Below are positions 21,482 through 32,680 of a DNA stretch of 64,000 nt, piece after piece (within the stretch, counting starts at the first letter, position 1; every line of letters begins with the position of its first letter). The position numbers and the translations under genes are program-made. The DNA is taken from the NCBI GenBank assembly GCA_027943335.1, contig BSBK01001537.1, positions 1,072,501 to 1,136,500 on the forward strand, read 5' to 3'. Under the pieces are notes generated by a model. It was not told the DNA's origin, made no database searches, and worked only from the letters and a program-made list of their open reading frames with translations. This DNA comes from Chamaecyparis obtusa. Its lineage: Eukaryota; Streptophyta; Pinopsida; Cupressales; Cupressaceae.

Positions 21482-21985
21482 CTACAGTCGCAACGTCCTC
21501 TGTATCTTGCTTATCACATCTTCCTCATTCAGTGTTCCTCCAACGCTTTTGATGGAGTTCATCACTTCTTTTATTTTGTTGCTGTAGTGCTCAATGTCTT
21601 CACCTTCATTCATCTTCATGTCATCATATTTGCCTTTGAGGCTTTCTACCTTTTCTCTTTGAACATGTGGGTCACATCCATACATAGTTTGTAGTTTTGC
21701 CCACATTTTGAAATTTGTAGTTAGATTTTCAATCTCTGCATACACGTTATCAGGCAGCGTGCTAGCTATCATGTCCACAGCAGCGGTGTGCTCACTTCTA
21801 AGCTTCAGTTGATCAATCGTCAAGGTACCAATAGGTTCGTTGTACTCTGCAATCACATGGTTCCAAAACTGATCTCTCGTGGTCTTCATATACAGCTTCA
21901 TTCTGCTGCACCACAGACCAAAGTTTTCCTTAGAAAACTTGGGTCCTTTCTCATCATTATGATCTTTTCCTTGTTGGGGTTAAGC
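21482..21985 (-). pseudogene. gag: Ty1/copia gag (capsid part), element I
   Basis: The minus-strand frame reads KGPKFSKENFGLWCSRMKLYM..., then FWNHVIAEYNEPIG, MIASTLPDNVYAEIENL, and a helical end KYDDMKMNEGEDIEHYSNKIKEV. This matches the copia-type gag polypeptide (UBN2) family of plant Ty1 elements. The frame stops at 21482, close to solo LTR H, so the remainder of gag and all of pol are absent here. The upstream start codon is not clear; 21901 is the first in-frame ATG. Confidence 0.85.
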
Positions 21986-22004
21986 AACTCAGAAATAGGA
22001 CGTG

Positions 22005-22016
22005 GCTCTGATACCA
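22005..22016 (-). promoter_or_regulatory. Primer-binding site of element I
   Basis: Minus strand TGGTATCAGAGC two bases inside the LTR, the initiator-Met type. Confidence 0.88.
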
Positions 22017-22018
22017 AT

Positions 22019-23432
22019 TGTTGGTCCTAACCGGTGCTGAGAGGGGAGGGGTGAATCAAAACCACTAAAATTTGAAGACACTCTTAGATCAATTGACTAT
22101 TACTGCATGCAAATCAGATCCTATAAAAGAAACAATCAACAAAAAATCACAGCAACATAGAACACTAGATATATCACGTGGAAACCCAATGATGGGAGAA
22201 AACCACGGTGTGAGTAGGAACTCACAAATTTTGCACTCTTTTGAAGTGCGCCCTATGAAAAGCCTTCCTTGTTAAGGGATTACAAACGCACTGTTAGGTG
22301 TGACCCAGTTAAGGGATTTAGAATGAGGCCTGTTAAAGCCTGCCTTGTCAAAGGACTTTAGAACATCTGCTAGATGTCACCCGGTTAAGGGATTTGATAC
22401 AAGGGACTTGTTAATGTTCAGCCAAATACTGGGATTTGACTATTGCAATTATTAGAGAGCAATAGAGGAGTTGATCCTTTGAAATGGCTTTGCAGAGCCT
22501 GATAAGATCACTGTTTCATTCACTGAGAGTCATCACCGGGCACCACAGGTATGCTCTATTCAGGTTATTGTGCTTCTTTGCACACTCTCCCCTTTTTCAT
22601 CTTCTCTTCTCCTTTTCCCTTACAATAGCTTTGATCAGCATACAGTTTCACCTTTCTTCTTGGCAGAATGAAGGCAAGTGATTTACTTTGCTAACTAAAG
22701 AATAAATACACTTCGTGCAAAGCATGGGACAATTGTATAGAAGGAGAAAGATACGCACATCGCTCAAATTAAATTATGAAAGATCTTCCCGCTCTTTGCT
22801 ATTACGAATCTCCGTGAAGATCTCCTTATGATATACCATCCAGTCGTGCGTTAGTTATGAGAGGAAACATCAGATGCGTAACACAAGCTTTCCCTTAATA
22901 GAAGATCTGTCATGAATTCGTCATTCAATCGTGTTTCAGTCTTGTAAAGGAAACATCAGATGCATGTCACATACTTTCCCTTAAAAGAAATTCCTCCATG
23001 ATTTGTGCAATAAATCACGACAAAAGAATCTCCTTAGTAGCCTTCAACTGTGCCTTTTACCGGTCTTTTCCTTAATAGAAAATTCGGCATGATCTGTGCA
23101 ACAAATCTCGGTAGAAGAGTCTCTTCAATGTCCGTCAACTTTGTCTTTCACCGGTCTCAATGATATCTCACCGATCACTCATGACCGGTTTACACCATTC
23201 CTTATGCAGTGTTTTGGTCTGTCTTCACTAGTCACTTCTTGGTCCTCTGTCCACACTGGTCATTGCTCCGGTCATTTACTTTATCGGTCACTGTCTTCAC
23301 CGGTTACCAACTCATCACTATTTCTTCGGTATCCTAGCATTTGGACATGGTTAGCATAGACATCAATGACAACACTACTGATTAATATCTGTGCTCTCTT
23401 TACCGCTTGCATCCTTACCGGTAATGCCAACA
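22019..23432 (-). repeat. 5' LTR of copia element I
   Basis: In plus orientation it begins TGTTGGTCCTAACCGGTGC and ends GGTAATGCCAACA. Its first 450 bases share phrases with the J, L, M and S LTRs (CTAACCGG, GAGAGGGG, GGAAACCC, AAAACCACGGTG, repeated GTTAAGGGATTT). ACCGGT-type motifs crowd the other end. The right boundary is inferred from the CCAACA terminus. Confidence 0.7.
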
Positions 23433-23527
23433 CAAACAACATAATAAATTCTTGCAACAATGGTAGTGATGAAAAGGCTGTAATAAATTTGCTAATAAGT
23501 AGGAGATATTTTCTTGGGAGATATTTT

Positions 23528-23601
23528 CCGTACTTAAGCGCACTTGAGTTGGAGTAGTCCCAGGATGGATTACCTCTCAGGAAGTCCCGGGGCTTCACCT
23601 C
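23528..23601 (+). ncRNA. 5S rRNA-derived segment (3' half, diverged)
   Basis: An ungapped stretch of about 74 bases aligns by eye with the 3' part of plant 5S rRNA: CCG-A-TTAAGCG, CTTG-G, GAGTAGT, AGGATGG, ACCTC, GGAAGTCC. Identity is roughly 70 percent. It spans the region of the internal RNA polymerase III promoter (box A, intermediate element, box C). The 5' half of 5S is not recognisable. It could be a 5S pseudogene, a Cassandra-type LTR or a 5S-derived SINE. Confidence 0.6.
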
Positions 23602-23944
23602 TGTGAGCATCACCTAGATGCAATGAGTGCTAAGTGTTCCATTCATTCTCATGAGAGATGGGTTCTTGTGAACCACTACTCATGAAACATGGGTCAATGT
23701 GTTTGACTAAAAAACCTACTTAGTTGAATCCTGATAGCAATATCGCAATAAATTTGTTGCTAGTGTGGACAGTGCTAATGTAGATAAGCCGCATTAGTAG
23801 GAGAATATATTTATATCTACTTCAAAGGAGTATAAGTACTTTGAGACAGTAAGTCTTGTGTACTTGAGTTTGTAACTGTATCTTGCTACTTTGGCAGTGA
23901 GCTTTCTTCATTATTCACATTCATTGTTGTGTTGGCAGTGAGCC

Positions 23945-25097
23945 TCTGATTTTAGTAATTCTATTGACAATTCTCCTTTATTTGGTGCTATTGTGGAAAA
24001 ACTTAGTGTTCTTGTCACTTGCATTTAGCCATATTTCTCTAGATTTCTATCGCCAATAGAGTTCTTCTTTAGCTAAGATGTCTTCATATTTTGTTAGCAT
24101 TTCTTTTTCCCCGAGGTGTAGATTTTCGTCCATTCCTCTCTCAATTACTAAAGTGTTAATCTTTATCATTTCCTCTTCTAGTTTTTCTTTGGATTCAAAG
24201 ATATTACCAAAATGATCTCTATTCCAGATTTGGAGCTTATTTTTGATAATCTTTAATTTGTTGACAACCTTATATAGCTTAGATCCTTCAACTTTTGCTT
24301 CTTTCCACCATTGTTTATTTAGATTAAGTACTCTATCATCCCTCAGCCACATCTGTTCAAACTTAAACGCACATCTTTTAGGTCTTGTATCTTTTGCAAT
24401 CATGAGTTGGACCGAGTAATGATCTGATCCAGATATTGGTTTTTTTTATGCCTCCATATTATGAGGGAAATTCATTATACTTCCTTTAAGGAAGAACCTA
24501 TCCAATTTTTGAGCTATGTTGCTAGATCCTTTTCTCCTATTATTCCATGTAAATGCTTCTTCTCCAGTTTTAATTTCTATGAAGTTGTTTCAACTTTCTA
24601 TTAAGCCATTCAACGAAGTCTATGATTGATTGTGACAACTTTTTGCTCTCTCCCCATTTTTCTGTATGAGCGATTATAGCATTAAAATCACCTCCAACTA
24701 TACAAATCTGAAAGGGGATATTCTGCAGATATTGTTCAATCTCCCACCATACTTGTTTTTTATCATTACTTTGTGTTGGCCATAAACATTCACTAAGAAG
24801 AAATTCAGGTTATTTCTTATGCTTCTCACCCAGCCACTCATCCAATTAATATGGCACCTATCCATGGTAAACGATACAAACCTCAGATCCCAGACTATTG
24901 CCAGTCCTCCTAAGGCTCCATTTGTAGGGGAGCTAGAAGCTTCCGTAAACCCCAATCTTTTTTTTGAATATTTCAAAGTCCTTTGTGTTCAGTTTGGTTT
25001 CTTGAATCATTATTATGTCTGAGTTGGTATTAGTGATGCAGCGTTTAACAATATGTTGCTTGTTTGGCCCCTAATATTCCATGTAAGGAGCTTCATG
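23945..25097 (-). pseudogene. L1 LINE ORF2, endonuclease and linker
   Basis: Starts at ATG 25095-25097 with MKLLTWNIRG, the endonuclease first motif. A frameshift follows, then SDIIMIQETKLNTKDFEIF with the catalytic Glu. Further on come GGLAIVWD and FFLVNVYG (24698-24976) and the linker FEQMWLRDDRVLNL ... GNIFESKEKLEEEM ... KEELYWR (24047-24403). It then reads through a TAG into SDKNTKFFHNSTK and fades near 23945. The reverse transcriptase that should follow is not on this strand; its C-terminal part is found inverted at 27286. Confidence 0.85.
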
Positions 25098-26662
25098 GCT
25101 CCTCGAGAAGGACCTTCCCATTCCCTGCACAAAACATAGTAGTCGCCTTGGTTTGTCCCTTTGCAAACCCATCTTTGATTCTTAGCTCGGTCATTGATTT
25201 CCTCCCTCTCTTCTTACTTTGTTTTGCACAGTCAAGGGTTTCCTTACTTGCCTCGTTTTGCCCAATGCCAAGGGTCTCAGCCCCTTTTACAGATTCCTTG
25301 TAGTTGAATTCTACCATCGTCTCCTCCTCTTCTAATCTTGGTGATTCACCCTATAATTTTGAGAGTTTTTCTATTAACAACTATTTTTGCAAGGTTATTT
25401 CTTCCTCATCACCTATTTCATCGACAAATTTCTCCATAAGATCTTTAATTACCTCATTGCATACACGATTTATAATAATATTGACTTCTTCCTCCACCTT
25501 ATCACTGTCCTCTATCCCTTCATCCTTTGTTTGATTATCTTGGCCATCCATTTCACTAATCCTTCCCTCTTCAAGACAAGGCATCAGTCTATTATCCACT
25601 ATACTGTCTATCACTTCCTTGGTATACGTGTAATCTGCTTTCATACCTTGCTCATTCATTCCTTTGGATGCCAAGACTTCTAATATTATGTTCTTTTCAT
25701 TGCAGACTTGATTCTTTCTTACTATGTCTTCTTCTTCTATCTTGTCACAGTCCTTGCTATATCCATCTATTGTCACCTCCTCCTTACTCTCCTCAACTAC
25801 TGGATCATGCTTCTCCTTTTTGGCCACTATGTTTACTTCTTTTGTGCCTCTATTAAATGCAGACATTATTTTTGTTCCATTCATATTGGTAGTCCCATCT
25901 GTATCTGCAATTTCACCTTCTTCTAGTGCACAAGTGTGGATTGTTCTTCCAAGTTGATTAGTAATGCTAGGGCTGGCATTATCTATAACAAATCCTCCCC
26001 TGTGTTCATTGAATCTGATATTAACCTTCGGAGCTAGAGGAGGGTTTCCTGCTTGTAAAAAAATCATTCATGAGATCTTTTGCTTTTTCCTTCTTAACCG
26101 ATCCCTTAAAGAAAACTGGTTTTGTATTAAATATAGCATTTTCTGTTTTTATTTCTATAGGTTTCAATGAGCAAACATTTATGTCCATTTTTACTGCTAT
26201 AACAAAATCTGCAAATCCAACAAATTCTCCCAATTGATTGCCAATATTTCTTATTATCTCATCATTCATTAATTCTACTGGGAGATTGGGAAGCATGATT
26301 AATCTCCCAACCTTAAATGCTTTTAGATTCCTAGGGTTACAATTGGGTTCCCAATCGTTGAAGATGAAATTATGTCCATTATAACATGGAATTTTAGCCA
26401 CTAAGAATTCATTTTTAAGTTTCTTACTATAGCAATCAATATACAAGAAATCTTCAGGTAAGATAGAGATACCTACCTAGTCCTTGTACGTTTCTTGAAA
26501 CCATTCTGCCACAACATTTCCAAGAAGTCCAAACCCACACCACCGGACAAATAGATCAAAGGTCTTGCAATGACGTCGCATACCCTCAATGATGGCATCA
26601 TTGATATCTAGGGTGATCTTACCTTCTGAGCTATTGGTATGTTGCTCTTTCCTTAATGACAT
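25093..26662 (-). pseudogene. L1 LINE ORF1
   Basis: Two frames joined by a shift near 26040. The first part has FNDWEPNCNPRNLKAFKVGRL and MLPNLPVELMNDEII, matching the DUF4283-type RNA-binding region of plant L1 ORF1. The rest is acidic and low-complexity and ends near 25093. Its TGA overlaps the ORF2 start as ATGA, an ORF1/ORF2 arrangement consistent with coupled translation. Confidence 0.8.
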
Positions 26663-26699
26663 ATTTTGATCAATTGGAGGAGGCTCCGAGTGCCAATGA

Positions 26700-27285
26700 A
26701 TTTGTAATGAACCCTTTCCCTTAACACTGCCCTATTTTATCAATTAATGCCAATTTGGTTAGATTAGGGGATCTTTAAGCATTACATCCTATATATTATC
26801 CATCATTATGGAGAATCATTAAAGAAATGAAAACGAACAATGGAACAAGTAAAGAAACATATTTTGTATGAATACCAAAATATATCACATATGGATCATG
26901 GAGGAATCCTTCTCTCTATCTCCAAGGCCATCAAGAGTGGAAGAGTTACAGGGCCTAGGTCGCGTGAAACCGACTACAAGAGGTTTCCCTCAAGGCCTAA
27001 CCCTAGTGTTGGGATAACCATCATGTGCCCGAAATTACTCAGCCTTCCACAACCTTCTCAAAAGATGCTTTAGTGGGATGAAAGAGATGAGTTCGTATGA
27101 TCTATACTGGATATATTAGTTCAATATTTCCATTCAAAATTTCTACTTGAATACAAGAAACATCTTGATTAATATCTCTCTCTACACACACACACACACA
27201 TATCTATATATTTAATTATGTATATGTTTATGTATATGTATATGTATTATGAGTAAAGAGGAATTAGTGTTGAAGAAAAAATAAA
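26700..27285. other. Non-coding stretch between the two L1 parts
   Basis: No convincing gene. It may be L1 5' untranslated sequence read on the minus strand. It contains an (AC)n microsatellite at about 27186-27200 and a TATATG-rich run at 27200-27250. Confidence 0.5.
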
Positions 27286-29190
27286 ATGGAGCCTCTAGAT
27301 AAAGGAAGTAGGTCTTCTAAATTGTGGGATCAATTAGTGTCTCGAATAAAAATCAGAATTGAATTGTGGAAGCGTAAGCGACTTTCCTCTGCTGGAAGGG
27401 CAATTATGTTGAAATCTGTTCTATCAGCAATGTCTATCTACCAATTCTCATGCATTAACCTCCCTACTACTAAGAGGGAAGATTAGATAAGCACCTCAAA
27501 ACTTTCTTATGGGAAGGAACTGGGGAAAAAAATGAAAATACCGTTATTGGCATGGGATAGGGTGTGTAGACCAAAGGATGAAGGAGGGGCTGGCATAAAA
27601 AACATTAAGGAATAGAGTAAAGCCCTCGGGGCTAAACTTATTTGGAGAATGTTTAAGAACCCACATCTAAAATGGGCTAAAATTCTTAGTCATAAATACC
27701 TAAATGGTAGAGCTTCAACTACTATTTTCAATGAAAAATCCCCCCCAATGGGGTCACGTATATAGAAGTTTATGTTAGATTGTAGAAACACCATTATGGA
27801 TAAAATGACATGGAATCTAGGTAAGGGGGAGAAGGTCTTATTCTGGTCAAATTCTTGGGGAGGCTATACAGCTATTGATAAGATATCTAACTTGGAAGTC
27901 TCTAAAACCCAGGTGGAGTCTAGATGGGGTAGATATGTGAAGGACCATATAGTGATAGTAGACAGGGATATATCCAAAGGATGGTAATGGTAACCATTGG
28001 AGGATATTAATATTCCTTTCAACGAGAAGGAAGAATTATAAGAGATCCTAAGGAAAAGGAATATAACCTTCCATCTAGGGGAAGATAGACTGGTATGGGA
28101 TGGCTCAAAATCAGGAGAATATAATACAAGGGAAGGATATGATTACCTTGTCAACAAACAACAAAGACCCAAGACAAATATACCTTTGAACTTATGCTGG
28201 GATAAGTTATGTTTACTGAAAGCTAGAATGTTCTCATGGCTGGCTCTACAGGACAAAATGTTGACAACCGATAGGTTTAGGAAAATGGGATATGAAGGCC
28301 AAAGTAGGTTCCCTTTGTGTGAAGAAGAGAAGAGAACTTAGATCGCATACTGCTAAATTGTAGGTTTTCTAATAAATGATGGCTTTCGTTTTGTAATAAA
28401 CTAGGATGGAGCTCTGCCCTTCCTAAATGCATCTTGGGCATGTTCCAGGCTTGGCTAATTATCAAGAAACATTGCCTATGCGGAGGTCTATGGAAACTAG
28501 GTCCCTCTATTGTTATATGGGAATTATGGAAGGAATGTAACAGATGACTATTCAAAGACAAGGAGATGGATTCGAGGCAACTCACAAACAAAATTGAGGC
28601 AATCATTATTGAAACTCTAAATAGTAAAATTAGGAAACTGCAGAATAAGGAGGGTGAGATAACCTATTGGGATGAGAAGATTTCCAGCTAAAATAGAATG
28701 GGCTAAAGATTCCCCCTTATGTAGGATTGGCAGCAGGGAAAAATGAGCAAAAAATGGCAAAGTGTAAGTGGCAGCCCCCAAAGCAAGGTTGGTTTAAGCT
28801 CAATTTTGATGGAGCTTCTAGAGGTAATCCAGGCATAGAAAGAATTGGGTGTTGTTTACACAATACTAATGGGATTGAGATAGCTAGGCTAGCAAAACCA
28901 ATTGGAACTGAAACAAATAATATGACTGAGCTGACAACCCTAGTTGAAGGGCTTTCTATATGCAGATATATGAAAATTAAGAAGCTGGCTGTTGAAGGAG
29001 ACTCACCAATCATTATCAATGCACTAAGAAAAGGCTCCATGCCCAATTGAAAATTGGATGCTGTACTTGCTAGGGCCCTATACTTAGTTCAATCCTTTAA
29101 AAAAGTAACCTTTAATCATATATACAAAGAGGGTAACTCTCATGCAGACCAACTCGCAAATAAAGGGGCAGATGGTGTTACTATTAGATA
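27286..29190 (+). pseudogene. L1 LINE ORF2, RT C-terminal part, zf-RVT and RNase H
   Basis: The thumb-side part of a non-LTR RT (RIELWKRKRLSSAGRAIMLKSV, in two blocks; PLLAWDRVCRPKDEGGAGI) is followed by WNLGKGEKVLFWSNSW. Then comes the zf-RVT region (GEYNTREGYDYL, LKARMFSWLALQDKMLTTDRF). The end (28727-29190) is an RNase H with LNFDGASRGNPG, NNMTELTTL, EGDSPIII and EGNSHADQLAN, keeping the four acidic residues. Several stops and shifts occur. Orientation is opposite to ORF1/endonuclease at 23945-26662. Confidence 0.85.
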
Positions 29191-29199
29191 GGAAAACAT

Positions 29200-29788
29200 C
29201 TAGATGTTGTCATTGTGCGGGTTAGGTTGTAAACAAACCCGGGAATAGGAGAAGGCTCTTACAAGAACATACACAATTATTTAGAATTTTCCATACTGAA
29301 ATAAAGAGACCTTACAATCTAAGATTGATGATGAAATATATGTCTTTCATGTTTACAGACATGAACCATGAGACAATATTGATTATTACATATATAAAAT
29401 TTATAGGTATTTTAATAGATAATTATATTTATACATATAGGTTGCCTTGTTGGTATATCTATATCTATATATATATAATAGATTATAGATTTATACTCTT
29501 ATATGCTACTTTCTTATATGCATATATACGGAGTTGTATATAATTGTTATTTATCTACTCATATATTCTGCCCCTATTTAATAAGACACTTATCATGCTA
29601 GGCATATGTCTTATCTGTCATTTTAATTTACTTATATATGATCTCTTATTTATTTATATTTATAATCTATATACTTAGTCGGATCTTAGGTGTAGAGTGT
29701 CTCTTTAGTTTGGCGATTTGATGCAAGGTAACCATTTCCTTAAAGTCATTCAATCAAATTTGCTCGAAGGAATTTATTAAGCATCCAC
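29200..29788. other. AT-rich stretch with no gene
   Basis: After the LINE RNase H comes an A/T-rich tail with TATATC/TATATA runs (29450-29480). No poly(A) tail or duplication was clear. The ORF at 29325-29543 is low-complexity. Confidence 0.6.
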
Positions 29789-30693
29789 TGTTATTCCTAA
29801 CCGGTTACTGAGAGGGGGGGTGAATCAGTAAATTCAATTTCTATTCCTCTTTCTTTCAATTACATATTCTTGACAATATTGAATTCAAAAGAATATTTTA
29901 ACAATCATAAACATAAATTAAATGCACAGGTTAACACAAAATTTATCCGTGGAAACCCTCGGTTAGAAAGAAAAAACCACGGTGGGACAAAACCCACAAA
30001 ACTCCACTACTGCAGTAATAAAGTTGTCTTGTTAGAGGCTTACAAAGCACTGGTGAGAATGCTTACAAAAACTCCACTACTGCAATAATAAAGTTGTCGA
30101 ATCAGATCATACCTATTCACTCTTTCCTCTACTTGGTTGTTGAATCTTTCTCTCTCCCTTTCACCTTCTATGACTATGTTTCCTCTCAGAATATTTTTCT
30201 CTTCTTCTCTCTCTCTCTATGCTCTTGATTTTCAACAACATTTTCATGTCTTATGACTTGTATTTATAAGAAATTATCTTATTAAAAATACATCTAACAG
30301 TTCCGCCAAGCTGTAAACTCACCCAAAAATCACACATGCAAAACTCTTGATCAAAAAGCTTGCAAACTGATTTTTAGTTTACCTCGAAATGTTCATAGAA
30401 AAAACAAAGCTAACTCCAATTTAATTGAAAAAACTAACCCTAGTTTCACTAAAAAACACTCTGCATAATCCGGTTCGGATTATCAAGCACTTAGCCGGTG
30501 TGTGATATATATCTGGTTAATCATCTGCACCCTGTGCGTTTGCCAAGACCGGTTGGACAAAGCCTGGACCGGTATAAGTGTGACCGGTTAATGTACACTG
30601 CTCACTTGCTCATTCTACCGGTTCACGATCATTACCTATCATGAGTACTGGTGTGATTGATGTTTTTCAATGACAATTAATTTTATGTCAACA
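29789..30693 (-). repeat. 3' LTR of element J
   Basis: Plus-strand ends TGTTATTCCTAACCGG and TTATGTCAACA. It matches the L, M and S LTRs (GAGAGGGGGGG-TGAATCAGTAAAT, GGAAACCCTCGGTTAGAA). Its inner edge on the minus strand is preceded by CCAATGCCAAAGGGGAAGAT, a good polypurine tract (30694-30715). Confidence 0.85.
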
Positions 30694-30898
30694 ATCTTCC
30701 CCTTTGGCATTGGTGGAAAAACACATCAACACATCACCTGTAGACTTCCCCTATAGATCTGCACCTCTACTTGTATCCTTTTGACTTGCTCAACCTGTCT
30801 GAATTCATTCTCCCTTAATGATTCCCTGTGTTGCTTCTCTTCTCTCTGCAGTTATATCTTCCCCTTTTTGCCTCCAAGGGACAAAGGGTGTTTACTCT

Positions 30899-31048
30899 TC
30901 ATATTTGTAACTTGTTCAAGATATCTTTATAGATCTTTGCGGAGTCTAGGAATGGTTTCCAGATACTTGTTACATGATCTAAAGTATTCTTTATAGCTTG
31001 CAGTGAGACAATGAGGTTTTCCATATCTTCTATTGTCTTGTAATAAAG
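30899..31048 (-). pseudogene. C-terminal 50 codons of the J second ORF
   Basis: Minus-strand open frame ending KIYKDILNKLQI-stop. It matches the end of the M-element ORF (KTIEDMENLIVSLQA, KLYKDIFNRLQL). It is interrupted at 31048 by element A. Confidence 0.8.
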
Positions 31049-32583
31049 TGTAATGCCCCCGTTTTTAGACTTATGGGATTAGCTTGGTTTGGCAACCCTC
31101 ACAGGCTAATCAGGTGATCAGAGGGGGTCAGATGGTGGAGCCAGCGTTGGGATTCCATTCTGGAGGTTCAGATTATCAGGTTTACTCTTCATTCGGATCG
31201 TTTTGGTCAACTTACTATTTTTAATAAGTGGTATTTTGGGTGTGGCTAGGATTAGCAGGGTGTCTGCACGGAGCGTTAGATATCTCAGGATCGAGTTTCA
31301 GAGAATCTCCAGTTTGAGAGACTTACTATTTATAGTAAGTCTATTTTTAGCAGTGGCTATTTCTGGCAGGGCAGTGCCTATTCCTAGCTGGGCAGTTGGA
31401 CTTGGTGCTTTGTCAGAAGTTCGTTGATTGCAGTCAGACAATTCAGTGCCTTATATTTTAATGTGTTATTAAATTAAATTATTTTGATTTAATTTAATAA
31501 CTTATGACTTTTTAACTTAATGTTATAAAGTGAGATTATTTTAAAAGCCAATTAAGTGAAAATATTAAAAAGTGCTTTTTCCGAAAAAAGCTATATAACC
31601 AACTCGAAAAAGCACTTTTCTTTATCTTACGCAATCATTATTTTCTCTTGGAATTTGGGAAGAAGACAAACCTGGCTAGGGTTTCGAGGACGGGTTCCTC
31701 ATCTTGTAATTTGAGCCATTGTCTGTTGATGGTGAATTTTACGTTTGATTATCTTTGAGATTTCAATTCGGTGCTGTTGTATATCGGATTGGTGAGAGAT
31801 CCAAAATTAGAATTCGAATCTGCTGATGAATTTGTGGCTGAATTCAATAATCGAATTCTGGATTTAATTCTTGGTGGCTGCTGTTATATATTTCATGATT
31901 ACCGAAAACTGTGAGTGAAGAAGATTATCAGATTTCATGCTAGCCACATGTTTATTCATGCTGTGTCTGCAAATGTATTGAAGACGTGTTCATTGGTTGA
32001 GTAACTGGTGTTCTCTGGCTGCGTCAACTCCTTTCTTTGGCACGTGAATGAGTGGAGGCTTGGCGGCAATATTTTCCAGGCTACGTGAGTGAGCTGAATT
32101 GGGCCATTTAACATTTCCTGTGATTGCCGTATATACTTGGGCCATATACGCATTGATATGTAGTTTAATGGACCAGTCACGCATGTATGCAGCAGACAAG
32201 TGATTGATCATAGGGGAAATGTCAAGCATTTCTGGGCTATGGCGTGATATATTTTGGTGAATGCTGCATAACCAAGGGTTTGGAAATACCAGTCACATGC
32301 TATTGGAGGCATTCACGTGTGGCATTGGTGTGAAGACGTGACAGCGGAAGGAGGATTTGTAAAGTACAGGTGCCTTGTTATTTTTTCTGTAGTAAATTGT
32401 TATGTAATTTGCTTGCAAATTAAGGCTCATTTGGTGATAATATAAGAGGGACTTTGTTTGCAAATTGATAAATTCAACATATATCTTCAGAATTACTTGC
32501 ATAAGTTTTGTTAAAAGAATAGTTGCAGTTGTTATTTCAAAAATTAATAAATATCCAGGAAGAGCCGAGTTCGGTTCTTCACA
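31049..32583 (+). repeat. 5' LTR of element A
   Basis: Starts TGTAATGCCCCC and ends GGTTCTTCACA. It contains the ACTTACTATTTATAGTAAGTC palindrome-like block near 31320 also seen in C and, diverged, in B and H. An AT-rich block is at 31440-31560, and CTATATAACC near 31590 is a possible TATA-type element. The ORF at 31203-31427 recurs in the 3' LTR and is not a gene. Confidence 0.92.
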
Positions 32584-32584
32584 G

Positions 32585-32596
32585 TGGTATCGGAGC
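32585..32596 (+). promoter_or_regulatory. Primer-binding site of element A
   Basis: TGGTATCGGAGC, one substitution from the initiator-Met site, one base after the LTR. Confidence 0.85.
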
Positions 32597-32680
32597 TTTC
32601 TTCCTGCCATCCTATGGGGTCTGGATACATTAATTTTATGAAGTTATTTTAAAAGTGTCCAGCACTTCTATTTTCTAGCT

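Noticed and set aside
29325..29543. 72-codon Tyr/Ile-rich ORF
   Set aside because: AT-rich low-complexity sequence.
31203..31427. 74-codon ORF repeated at 35962-36186
   Set aside because: Both are in the LTRs of element A; no independent support.
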